Assembly (NCBI GenBank): GCA_932521035.1
Contig: OW051496.1
Span: forward strand, 3,100,001-3,164,000
From: Oscheius dolichura
Lineage: Eukaryota > Nematoda > Chromadorea > Rhabditida > Rhabditidae
DNA: 64,000 nucleotides
Direction of reading: 5' to 3'
The first letter of the stretch is position 1. Each line of letters starts with the position of its first letter. Of the stretch, positions 33,152 to 44,609 are shown in pieces. The translations under genes were made by a program, and so were the position numbers. Below the pieces are notes generated by a model that made no database searches, was not told the DNA's origin, and was given only the letters and a program-made list of their open reading frames with translations.

Positions 33152-36100
33152 ATGCCGGCTATACTCGGTCGTCGAATAGTGAAATCGACACATAGACGCA
33201 TACTTAGGAAATATAGGACTATTGCAAATCCAGACGTCCGTCACACAATGACTCTGAACGATCTATTTTGGGTTCGTTAACTGTGAAAACAATAGGAAAA
33301 CAATATTGTGGTATTATAGCTGTTTTCGGCAGGAACGGACAACGAGAAGGATATGGCAACTAGAAGTGGACGGACCCGGCTCTACGACAAATATATTACG
33401 AAGAATGGTGCAAGACGACAGGCATGGATGGCTGTCGATTATTTGACAAAAAATATAAGAACGGGTCGTCCCTCTCTGGCTCAAAAAGTAAACAAAGAAT
33501 TTGTTTCCATTAGAACTCTTTTAGAAAGCAGCCCTTCTGGAGTGTTCGGAGATTTACAATGCTGTTAAAGCCCTCGCAGAGCAGGCCACTAAAACCAGAG
33601 ACAGATGCCTGAGGAGTCTACTAGGCACTGCCGCCTTCAGATTGGATGGCAAATTCAAAAATGATTATGAGAAGGCTGTGTTGGAAGTGGCAGGACCACA
33701 CACACATGTGAAGACCCATGACCCCCGGGATCAACAGCAGACGGAGCAATACGGGAATATGGATGTCCTTTATCCAGCACTGATAGAAAGAATTGGCGGA
33801 GATGTAAACATTACAGAAAAGGTAGTTGCATGTCCTTCTGCCCAATTGACCAATTTCTTACAGGACAAGGAGCCTTCTGTATTACCAACAGCCGCCGCCG
33901 TGCCTACAGTATCTAGAAACGAAGATTCGATGGCTGTTGTGAGTCCCTCTTTGTTTAGAAATTCTACAAAAACTGTTCAGTGTAGCACTCAGCCTCAGCC
34001 TGCTCCGGTTTCTGACAGGAACGAGGCTATAAAGAGATCCTCAAGAGGAGCGACTAGAGAAAACCAGGTGCCTTCAATTTATTTCCACATAAAGGACTCT
34101 TTTAGAATAATATTCGAGATACTGCCTCTCTTAAGCCTCTTCGATACATTAATCGCCGCACGGACTGCTTCCTCATTGCTGCCCTCAACATCCTCAACCG
34201 CCTTCCCGGCTTTCGAGAAGCCGTAATCAACTACCGGCCGGGTAAATTTCTAATTATTTACTGTAGAATCAGCTGATTCCAGACGCCACACAAAATCCTG
34301 ATACTGTGAATGCATTGAGAGCCTTGAAGGCAGTTATGGAGATGACTCTAGACGAGGTACAGGAGACAGGTGGGAGAGCCACTGTCGAGGTTCTGCGAAA
34401 TGAGATGGGCGCACAATATGCCAATGAAGCAAGCCCCTACCCAAATGGAGATGCTGTCGGCTGGATACTGGAGGTACACAGCTTTTATACCTTCCTAATT
34501 AACGTTTTCAGAGACTCCCAGAAGAAATCACCAAGAATTTCTCGTTCTACAGAATCCAGACGGTAATGTGTCAATCCTGTGGCTGTCCCCAGGGAGATCA
34601 AATGGAGAGCAAAATCAAGCTTTTGAATTTCAACACAACGAGATTAATTTCTTGCCTGGAAGAAGACTTGGACAATGCCGGAAAAAACGAAGAGGCTGAA
34701 TTCGAGAATCGTTGCTGTGGGGAATGTGGACAACGTGGATCGAAGCAGAGCATCAGTTACGAGTTTCCCCCAGAATGTAAATACCTGTTTGCGCTCTGCA
34801 ACAGGGCGGTGGCTGGGGGAGTAGTTGATCAGAACCAAAGATTTACGGACTACAACCCGGCAGGAAACCATTTCCTGGGCGAGGAGTGGAAATTGCTTGG
34901 AATGACCGAAAACATCCCTGGAACGGCATTCAACATGGGCCATAACGTCACTTGGCTTGTCGAGCCGTCCGGAAGAGTCGTCTTGTCTAACGACAGCGCC
35001 GTTGGTCCCAGGGGAGCGATGAAAACAGGGCTGGAAGGATGCGAGGTGCTGCTTTTCAAAAGGATTTCCGTTCCTGGTAGGCTTTGTCGATATCGTTAAA
35101 AAATCTACAATATTTAGCCGAGTCAAGACGCGAAGAGTCGGGAATCGAACAAGGAAATGCCGAAGAAGTGCAGACTCCAGACCAGACTCCAGGCCAGACT
35201 CGTACGACCTTCATGAGAGAAGCAGGAACTCTCTGCTCCGTAGAAGTCCAAAAAGGAGACTGGCCCTTCAAAATCAGAGAGATGCTGGGAGGATTAGATC
35301 AGCTACGCACAAACGAAGCAGTCCATCGATATTTGAGGGATCAGTCATGTTGTGAGTGCGACTCGACCTCACAGAAATGCCATCCTGAGCAATGTCTCAA
35401 CATTGTTCGACTTCTTCAACATCTCTACCCTCATTACGGCGGTATTCGAAGCATTACCAGAAGATTGTTCGAGTTGCGCAAACATCTCCGCTGGCTCCTC
35501 CAATACGAAGATGCGGAGAAAGGTAGAGTGGATTTCTCCAAATATAAAGAGCTCTGTTCGGCGGACAACCTTTCCTCTGAGATGAAAAAGGTCAAGGCGA
35601 AGACTATCCAAAAAATGGCGACTGATGAAGATCATCACACTGAAGAATTTGCCAGGACGAAATTCGGAAAACCATTGAAGAATCTTTCCAAGGAGCTGCT
35701 CAATACGGAAACAAACGTCTGCGAATGTTGCCGACGTCTCTTCAAAGAGCACTTGGTTCGTTGTATACATAAAAATACGTTATTTATAAAGTTTAGATTA
35801 GAACAGTTCCTGCAGACGACACAAATCTGCTTCAGCACGTGAGGGTCAGAGAAGAAGAGATCGTGGATTCGGACGAAGAGCACGGTGAAGAGGATGCCCT
35901 GATAACAAGTGAAGTGGTCAGAGAAGAGGATATTTTGATTCCAAATGAAGAGATCAGCCAAGAAGATGCCCTGATTTGTAATGAATGTTGGAATCAGCTG
36001 AAAAAGGTGCCTTATCCTCTTTATTTTCTAAATATTTTCATTCAGGGGACTCTTCCCGACTTATCCATTCGAAATGGACTTCAACTGGACACTATCCCTC

Positions 36101-39100
36101 CACAATTGGCAGAATTGACCTGGTTAGAAATGCTTGTCTTGAGGAGGATACGGTCAATGATGGTAATATTCCCATTTATTTATTAAATTAAGTCATTTCA
36201 GTGTATGCTTACATTACACAACGCCAAGGGTGGGCATTTTGGAGCTCACAGAGGTGTCAAAGGAACAGTAATGCACATTCCGATGCCGGTCGAGAACACT
36301 CTAGAGCATCTTGTGAACAGACTGCCAAGCATGCAAGGAGTTATGATCAGAGTACCTGTACAGGCCAGCAGTGGCAAGATTAAAGTCCACTTCATTAATA
36401 AAGACAAGGTAAGTTAGCACAATAGAAACAGTAAAATTTACACGATTGTTTAGGTCTTTCGAGCAGCTGAATGGTTGAAAAAAAACAACACTTACTACAA
36501 AGATGTTGTTCTATCTACCGAGGCCGAATTGGATCAAGAACTTCGAGAAGCTGGTATTGAACACCCCGCCGAGGAACAACCAGGTAAACATCCTAAAGTA
36601 GACCTAAAAGTATTGTTATGTAGCTGGAAGCGTTGATCATTTTTTAACGTTGGCTGAAGTGCCGACTACTGTAACAACGGCGACTACCATTGACCCAGAA
36701 GCCCCTAAAGGCGATCCGCTGGAGGTAATGATGAACATGAGAAGACTAAAAGGTACTAACACCAATAAGTTAACTTGATTTCCTTTACTATTTATAGGAG
36801 AAGCCATAAACCACTCGAGAATCATAGATTCCGAAGCCAAAATGTTTCCGGACTTGTTTCCTCGTGGCAGGGGGCACTTCAGGGCTGAGCGTGCCAACAA
36901 AATCAGCATAGTCAGATACATCCACCGGAACTTCCGCTTGGCCGACAGAAGATTCATTAACGACCAGTACGCGATCATTATGAACGATCTCCAGGTAATT
37001 ACTGTAGCCGCTATCGCATAAATAACGGTACTTTAGGATTTCAAAACATTAACAGATTCCATAAACATCAACGCTAAGAAGCTGATGAATGCCGCTGAAT
37101 TCCGAAAGAAGATGGAATCTAATGAGCTGGATACGGAATTGAATACCATGTTCCGAGCCTTGAGAAGCCATGCCGATTATTGGAGAGTAAGAAGGGAGGA
37201 GCTGAAAACTGTCATGAAGTGAGTTATGAGTCCATTTCAATTTTATTGATACTTGTTCTTTTTCTATGTCTTATTTCAGGTATCACGGCCCTCCAATCTG
37301 GTTTCTTACTCTGAATCCAGCCGAGAATGAATGGGACGAGCTGAGAACGACTTATGTGAAAGTCTACCAGCACATGGACGTCAGTGCAATGACTACCACC
37401 GAGCTGACAGTAATGGACGCCATGCTCTTCGTCCGTCATTTCGCCCAGAGGATTCGGGCAGTTTACAAGCACATGTTGCTCGGACCGAACGGAGTTCTCG
37501 GCAATGGTGTACATTTTTGGAGAAGAATTGAATATCAGCTGAGAGGAGCCCCCCATTGTCATGGGTTACTTTGGATTTTGGACGCGCCAGTGAAGGGACT
37601 CAACAGTCGAGAGGAGATTATTCAGTACGTCGACTCTATAGTCACCACCAGAATCCCGGAAGCCCTCAAAGAGGCCGAATTAAACCGACTGGTTCTCAAG
37701 TTCCAAATGCACGAGTGCATAGAAGCGACTTGCATCGTCAAAAAGAGAATAGGAGGCGTTATGAAGCAGTGGTGTCGATTTCTCTTCCCATATGAGGTCC
37801 AGGCGGAAACGACTGTTGTGGATCCCTCTGAATCAGAAAATCCCCTGCAAAGGTCAAAGACTGTGCTACTGAAGAGACCTCCGGGCTCCGAACGAGTGAA
37901 TGCTTATTCTCCTGTCATCATGCTCGGGTGGAAAGGAAATATGGATTTGCAGTATCTGGGAGAAACCAGCCTGGCCAATATAGAATATATTACCTCGTAC
38001 GTTGGCAAAGAGGAGAGCAAAGCTAAAACAGAAGACTTCATTCAATTCCTGGAGAAGATGCCAAAATCGGAGGCTTTTAGAATTGCTTTTGTGAGTTGAA
38101 TTTCATTTCAAATGGTTCATTTGCTTGTTTCTAGCAAACTCTCCGACTTCGACAACTAGGAATCCCGGAGATATGCGAGCGTCTCTCAGGCCAACATCTC
38201 CACGACTGCGATTCGTCAGTAGAGTTTATGTTCACCGATGAGCCAAACAAACGGGTTCGAGTCTTGAAAAGGTCAGTTAACTAACGATTATTGTCTTAAA
38301 ATAGAAGACTTTCAGTAGTTCTGAGCTGCAGAAATTGAAACCGGGTGAGCAGACGACATGGCCGAATCTATACGACAACCATTACCCGAACAGACCTCCG
38401 GCACTTGGCATATTCTCTCTCTTCGTAATATTCACAGCGCTTCGGTAATATATGCCACAATAACTACAAATTAAGCTGTTTAGATTCGTTCGAGATCTAA
38501 AAGGCAGTGGAAATCAGGCCAATACGATTGAAGACGACAGGGAGAGAGCTGAAGAAGACGAGTTGTGCGAAGTGGTAGGGCGATTTTTGGTACTGGGACA
38601 AGGAAGACCGTTTAGCAGGTCCGGCTGTATCAGAACAATATGAAGTCTCTGTTCTACATGTTCCCCAGAGGCTCCGTATTCCTAATGCTGGAAGGAGGGG
38701 GTGGTTTTGTCGCCAGAATAAAGCCCATTTTGGCCAGGATGTTCCTTCCCAATCTAGAAGAATGCCTTGAAAATGAGGAAAAGGCAGAAGACTATTTTAG
38801 ACGGTAACTGAATTCTTCTGCCCTAAACACATACACTGTTTAGCCTCCTCTTCATGTTCAAGCCGTGGAGGGATGAGAAAAAAGATCTTATTGAAAACTT
38901 GGGCTCTTACGCCGAGGCTTGGGTGAATTTCTGGGACAACTGCGAATATGTCACCAAAGACAGTTTACAAATGCTACTGTAAGTCTTTTTCATATTCCTA
39001 CCAGCCCTGTTATTTTTTAGAGAGCGTACCCAGCAGATGTATGATGCCGCTAAGGAAAGGAGCCTTGCTTACGCGAAACGAAGGGCTGCCTTGGCCGAAA

Positions 39101-42100
39101 TGAATGTTGAAGAAGTCGCTGCTGACGAGCTAGATGACATCGAAATAATGCCCAGGACTGTTGATATTGCTACTACCATGGAAGGTAATTTTTGAAAGTT
39201 ATAAGGATCAATAAACTTATTAAGAAATGCAACAACTGAACATTGGGCAGAATTCCATCTTTGCTGATTTTACTGAAGAGATCGAACTGAGAGCGGCTGC
39301 CGAGGAAGAAGGCGTGACCAGACCACCCCGAGATTTCTACGTTAGCGGTTACGGTACGTCCACAAAACAAGTCGAAATTGATTACTTTTTCTAGCTGGAA
39401 CTGGCAAATCCAGGCTAATCAACGTGTTCGCCAACTATGTTCATTATCAGTACCGTATTGAAGGACAGGAAGGGGTGAAGCCAGCTGTTTTGATCGCGGC
39501 TCCTACTGGATTGGCAGCAGTAAATGTTGGTGGAAGCACCTTGCACTCGCTGTTCAGACTGGAAGTCGAGCATGCCAAGGTATTACCATTGTTGTAGAGA
39601 ACAATCGAGGAGATTTTTAGACGGACCCCTACCGAGGACTGAAGCCTCAACAAATTTCCCAGTTGGGAATACTGTTTAAAAACGTTAAAGTGCTGATCAT
39701 TGATGAAATTTCGATGGTCAGCAACATTCTTTTGGCGAAACTACATCGACGTCTTCAAGAAATAAAGAAGAACAGAGAAGGTAACGTAGAAAAATGAGTA
39801 TTAGGAAGAATTCGTATTTTAGCGTTCGGAGGAGTCTTTTTGGTGGTTTTTGGAGATCTCTTACAGCTGCCTCCTGTCCGAATATCTCCTCCCTTCTGCG
39901 CTATAAATCCGAGACTGGTCCACCAGATCTTCCATTGCATCCCTACAGAACTCAAACTATGGGACAAGTTTGAATACAGGTATTACATAGTTTCTTTTTT
40001 AAGTATCGTATTCTTAAGAGAATTGACAGAAAATATGCGACAAAAGGAAGACAAGGACTATTCGGATGTACTGAACAGGATCCGAATAGGCTCTCCAATC
40101 GACGAGGACTATGAGAAGTTGCTGAACCGATGTATCAGTGTCTTAAAAGAAGGAGATCAATGGACGAAAGGTAAACCAATCTACTGATTTTGATCAGCCA
40201 ATTAAAGATAAACCAATTCCTCGTCCGATATATCTAGCGGAAGCTGTAGAGTACTTCATCGCTCTCAGAGAGAGTACAGAACGACACAACGCCCAACAAA
40301 CGGATCCCAAACTGAAAAAGTCGGTACCTCTAGCTGCCTTCGCGCGCTCTATCGTTGCCAAACAATTTAATGAAGCAGTCATTATGGAAGATTGTAAGAA
40401 CGGAGGACTTGTCAGAATTACGGCCAAGGACACCATTACTACATTTGTTAAGAACAGGATGTTAGTTTTTATTTTTACCTTCCCCACGTATCGAATACCT
40501 TCAGAGGAAAGCTAAGAAGACCGTTCCAAGTGAGGGGATATCGCCGTCAGGACATCTTCAAGCCTCAATTGAGAAAGGAACGCCCGACAGAGCTCCCTGA
40601 CGACCCTAAACGGTGTGGTGGATTATCCCGAACGCTTCTGCTCCGGGAAGGTTGCCGAGTCATGCTAACGTATTTGCCTATCATTAACTTCATTACTTCT
40701 ACAATTCCAGCCGTAACATTCTTACCAGCAAAGGACTAGTCAACGGAGCTATGGGAACCCTCATCAAAATCGTGGGCTGTGATAGCCCCGAGGGACCATC
40801 AGAGCTCTCGATCCAGCTCGAGGGAATGGAGAAAGAAGTAACAATCGAGAAACTTCGTGTCCTTTTCAATCCTACTCGTGGAACAAGAGCTGCTCGTTTT
40901 CAATTTCCTATAATTAATGCTTCTGCCATGACGATTCACAAGTGTCAAGGAATCAGTTGCGACGATGTCATTGTGGATCTAACGGATCTCTTCTCAGCAG
41001 GACAAGCGTAAGTTTCCAACTTATAGCTCAGTAAAAAATTTTTATTCAGCTACGTTGCCCTGAGCAGAGCAAGAAACTTGAATGGGGTCCACATCATCAA
41101 CATGCAGCCATCTTCCATTTTTGCCAGTGTAGCCTGTGTGGAAGAGTACAATAGGCTTCGAGAGACAATTCGCCTGCCAGCACTGGGAGAAGCGAACAAG
41201 CAACCTGATATAGTTAATTGTTTTACGAAGAAGATCGACAAGAATGTTTGGCCTCACATTTTCATCAACAACGGACAGTTGATTACGGTAATTATTTGGA
41301 ATTGCTGGTGAATTCGTGTTATTTAAAGGAAGAATTTGGGATAGCAAATGGCACCGCCGTAGAAAAGAAACGTGGAAGGAAAAAAGGTGTTCCTAATAAG
41401 AAGAAGAAGACTGGCCAGCCTGCACCAAAGAGAAAAATCCTACAGAAAAAGAATAATACTACGAACGGAGATTCCATGGCGGCTGTGAGTGATCGTCTTC
41501 TAAAATGCCTCAAAAATGATTCAGTATGTTCCCGATTCCTCTACTGCCCTGCATTCTACTAATGAAGCCCCTGACGAGATCAATCAGCCAGCCATGACAG
41601 TTCCTGGTAAGGTTTTTCATTTGTTCTTTTTAAAATCTCCACTCTTCAGCTGTGCCAACAAAAGAAGTAATCAACTGGGAAAATAGAAGAATAACCAGAT
41701 CGGCAAAACCAGTACCTTTCGGAATGAGAAATCTTAGGAATACTTGCTACGCCAATAGTGTTGTACAGGCTTCTATAAGGATGTGGAGACCCGAAATAGA
41801 ACATTATGAGGGAAACGATCCGTATCTCCAAGCATTGAAGGAAATTGTCACTGCGCCTTATCCTAAAGATGCAAAACCACTTCTATTTTTAAAAGGTGAG
41901 AAGCCTCAAACAAGGAACTTTGATCTTTTTCAGATATGCCCCAGAACTACCGAAATGTTAATATTCAACAGTCAGCAGCTGAACTAATTGGACTACTAAT
42001 TGACCGTATATCTCCGGAGTTTCAGTTGCAGGTGGCTCACACGAGTTCCCGCTTTGTAACATGCCATCTCTGTAAACAGGTAGGGCACTAATTGTGTTAA

Positions 42101-43664
42101 AAATCTCTATTTCAGCGGCGCCAAACTGGACATCCGGCAATACAGGGCATTTTGACCATTTCCGGAGAAAATGATCATTACCGAACCTTCAACGAGTTCG
42201 TCCACTCTATTTTGCGTTGCTCGGAACCGACAAAACAACACTGTGAACAGACTAATTGCCTTGCTAGAAACTGTGACCATGACGAAGAGTTGGCAGTAAC
42301 CATTCCCCCAACCTGTAGATATCTTCTTATGGAGTTGGGCCTTTTTGCCAATGATCGTATAACTGGAATCAGCTACCGAAGAGATCGTACCATCGGGAAC
42401 CCGAACAGGAGAGAAAAACTCTTTGGTGACTGATACTTAAAATAATGTGATCAAAAACATTTCAGGAACATGGTTCAAACCCGTTGCTGCTATTTGGCAC
42501 ATGGGAGAGACGCCATTTGAGGGGCATTACATGGCCTACATTGAGAACGATGACCATTGGATTAAGTGTAACGATAGCAGGATTGCTGAAGAAGAGTTTC
42601 CTCGAGATATGGAAGGAATTGTTGTCATGGTAATGGAAAGATTGAACGAAGAAGATGCCGAAATGGCAGAAATGGAAATGCAGAACGGTATTTCTAAAAC
42701 TTTACTAGAACAATTTCGCGTTTTTCGTGCCTTTTTAAAAAAAAGATCCGATTTTCAGCTGAAGCAGGCGGTCAAATAGTGGAGGAAATGGTTGACCTGA
42801 CAAGTTCTCGGGCCCACTCTCCGACTGAAGACCTCCAGCGATCGACAAGCAGTGTGGCCAAGAAATTGCTGATCGAACGAGGAAACATCGTGGATATGGA
42901 TGTGGACATAATCGTGAATGCTGCGAACCCCCAGCTGAAGCAAGGAAAAGGAGTGGATGGAGCCGTACGGAAGGCATGCGGACTGAAGCTTATCAATGAA
43001 GCTACTGACAAGATCAGCCGGAAACTGCCTGGGAACGAGCTGGCTCCGGGACAAGTCGTTGCCACCGACTCCTTCAACCTCAAGAGATGCAAGAAGATCT
43101 TCCACACCGCCGCTCCATACATCCAGCCTGGAAGACAGCCGACAAGACGACAGGAAAAACACCTCCGAAGCTGCTATTACAACAGCCTTGCCCTGGCGGA
43201 TCAAGAAGGCCACAGCAGCATCGCCTTCCCTATCCTAGGAATCGGCCTCTACAACTACGACGAGGAAAAAGGGATGAGAACCGCTCTGGAGGCTATCTTC
43301 TCATATTTTAAAGAAAATCCGAGCACCAATCTCAACACTGTCAAAATAGTCGCTGTCAGTGCTAATATCGTCCGGAAAATGCAAACCCTGGCTGGTGGTG
43401 TTGGAACACTTTCCTTGGATTAACACTTTCCCTGCGTCAGAGAAGACGAAGAATTCCGAGCCCCCAGTGCAGCCCGTTCCTGGTATGTAATTCGATTTTT
43501 AATAACACCAATATGTTGCAGAGATTGTAAGAGAAGAAGCTGAGTTGGTACAACGGCTGCCTACGGTAGATGCCCCCCAGGGAGCAGAGATGGATTCTGA
43601 GAATATTCGAATGACGAGGTCAAGGAAAAGAAAGCGAGAAGAAGGAAACTGTCGAATTAACTAG
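33152..43664 (+). CDS. Helitron gene B: C19-like + Rep + PIF1-type helicase + C19 + macro, 41 exons, 2,936 aa
   Basis: Starting MPAILGRRIVKSTHRRILRK directly after ACGACAG, I could join 41 exons with 35-60 nt introns into one intact frame ending RSRKRKREEGNCRIN. Order: novel N-terminus (1-245), C19-like domain (about 250-520), linker with CNECW zinc-type cysteines (about 540-830), Helitron N-terminal/Rep region (about 1030-1430), PIF1-family helicase (about 1700-2200), basic linker (GRKKGVPNKKKKTGQPAPKR), complete C19 domain (about 2375-2640), macro domain (about 2695-2870) and a basic end likely to be a nuclear signal. Rep and helicase together define an autonomous Helitron, which moves by rolling-circle-like replication in the nucleus. 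The absence of any stop or frame break suggests recent activity. DUB and macro domains are additions to the usual Helitron set. Confidence 0.88.
34106..35076 (+). other. Domain: first ubiquitin-peptidase-C19-like module of gene B
   Basis: The Cys box is degenerate (LRYINRRTDCFLIAALNILN, Cys at about residue 267) against the family GLxNxGNTCFxNAxLQ. A zinc-type pair follows (CQSCGCP, then CCGECG at about residues 375-427), as in many C19 enzymes. The His box is FNMGHNVTWLVEPSGRVVLS with NDSAV following (His about residue 499), where the family has GHYxAYxx...W..xDD. Cys, His and Asn/Asp are all present, so it may be active, but divergence leaves room for a pseudoenzyme. Confidence 0.6.
37280..38090 (+). 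other. Domain: Helitron Rep (HUH, two-tyrosine)
   Basis: This 811-bp exon encodes YHGPPIWFLTLNPAENEWDE (Rep motif 1 region), RGAPHCHGLLWIL (the HUH metal motif, His about residues 1239 and 1241) and ANIEYITSYVGKEESK (two tyrosines four apart, about residues 1383 and 1387). In HUH nucleases the histidines bind the metal and the tyrosines form the covalent link to DNA. All key residues are intact. Confidence 0.93.
39225..41287 (+). other. Domain: PIF1-family helicase
   Basis: Walker A GYAGTGKSRL (Lys about residue 1745), APTGLAAVNVGGSTLHSLFR (motif Ia), VLIIDEISMVS (Walker B), VVFGDLLQLPPV (motif III), ELTENMRQKEDKDYS (motif IV-like), MTIHKCQGISCDDVIVDL (motif V) and YVALSRARNLNGVHI (motif VI). 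All SF1B helicase motifs are present and intact across eight or nine exons. Confidence 0.95.
41650..42687 (+). other. Domain: second, canonical ubiquitin-specific peptidase (C19)
   Basis: Cys box PFGMRNLRNTCYANSVVQ (Cys about residue 2388), a zinc-type segment (CHLCKQ ... CEQTNCLARNC) and a textbook His box HMGETPFEGHYMAYIENDDH followed by WIKCNDSRI (His about 2610, Asn/Asp about 2625). The catalytic triad is complete. The expected activity is removal of ubiquitin from proteins. The domain is short (about 270 residues), close to a minimal USP fold. Confidence 0.85.
42759..43394 (+). other. Domain: macro (ADP-ribose-binding) at the C-terminus of gene B
   Basis: LLIERGNIVDMDVDIIVNAA, then NPQLKQGKGVDGAVRKACG (binding loop 1, residues about 2717-2735), PGQVVATDSFNLKRCKKIFH, then SIAFPILGIGLYNYDEEKG (binding loop 2). 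The NAAN motif and the conserved glycines are intact, matching hydrolytic MacroD-type domains better than the copy in gene A. It is encoded by one 636-bp exon, longer than most exons of the gene, which may point to later acquisition. Confidence 0.9.
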
Positions 43665-43723
43665 TACTGTGTTGTTGTATCACTAGTATCATTGTTGTAC
43701 ATAAATCGTATTTTATAAATCGA

Positions 43724-43740
43724 GACATTCTCCGAATGTC
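43724..43740. repeat. Hairpin just downstream of gene B, candidate 3' Helitron hairpin
   Basis: GACATTC-TCC-GAATGTC is a perfect 7-bp stem with a 3-nt loop, 60 bp after the stop codon. Classical Helitrons end with a hairpin about 10 nt before CTRR. No CTRR follows within 15 nt here, so this may belong to a Helentron-like variant or be coincidental. Confidence 0.3.
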
Positions 43741-43756
43741 GACAAAAAGGGAACAA

Positions 43757-44606
43757 TCCGTTTGTTAAAAAGAGGGATCTCAATAAAAAGAGTGATTTGG
43801 GAGACTCTACAAAAAGAGAACAATATGGCCTGGTTCAAGGACTGAACAAAAAGAGAACAATACTTTTTCGGAAAAAAAAACAAACCCAAATCACTGCTGA
43901 TATTTCGCGGTACTGCCCATTTTTTCCAGAAAGAGTTTCCAGCGAGCTCTCCAACCCGGTTCTAGGTAGCAACTGATACAGCACCAAATACGTGGCAGAA
44001 TAGTAGTACACACATAGGGACAGTCTCGCACTTGTTTGGTTCGGCACGAATTACTATAAAATTTGGCTTTGGCGCCCTATCTGGCAATTGGAAATTTACT
44101 CACAAAAAGCGAGTTTTCTGCGTTTTTGCACTTTCTTTTTGGTTGCATATGATTCGTCAGTTTATGCTGATCAGTTTGATATACAGAAGCCCCAGAAATT
44201 ATGGAAAAAACGAAGGAAAATTATTTTTCTAAAATAACAGTAAATCTGCTCTTCGCGTACACTTTTGAGTACGAACGAACTTGTGCGAGACTGTCCCTTT
44301 AAAAATAGGGAAAAAAGAAGGGCGTGGCCTAGGCGGGGGGTCGGGGGGGCGGCAGCCCCCCCGCTAGGTGAAAATGGAAAAAAAAGAAGGGTGCGGCTAA
44401 GAAGAATCCAGAAATATGGGAAAATGGGAACTCCACCCCCATCCCGCAGAGCGCTAAATATCAGCAGTGATTTGGGTTTGTTTTTTTTTCCGAAAAAGTA
44501 TTGTTCTCTTTTTGTTCAGTCCTTGAACCAGGCCATATTGTTCTCTTTTTGTAGAGTCTCCCAAATCACTCTTTTTATTGAGATCCCTCTTTTTAACAAA
44601 CGGATA
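43757..44606. mobile_element. Foldback element with a second foldback nested inside
   Basis: The arms 43757-43906 and 44456-44606 are inverted copies (for example GTTAAAAAGAGGGATCTCAA and TTGAGATCCCTCTTTTTAAC). Within the loop a second inverted pair GGGACAGTCTCGCAC begins at 44018 and ends at 44297, defining a 280-bp inner element. G-runs (44321-44370) lie between the inner and outer right arms. It begins about 95 bp after the Helitron gene. Confidence 0.8.
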
Positions 44607-44609
44607 GCC

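Noticed and set aside
33152-43664. Maverick/Polinton or LTR retroelement
   Set aside because: There is no integrase, polymerase or reverse transcriptase. HUH Rep plus PIF1 helicase identifies a Helitron.
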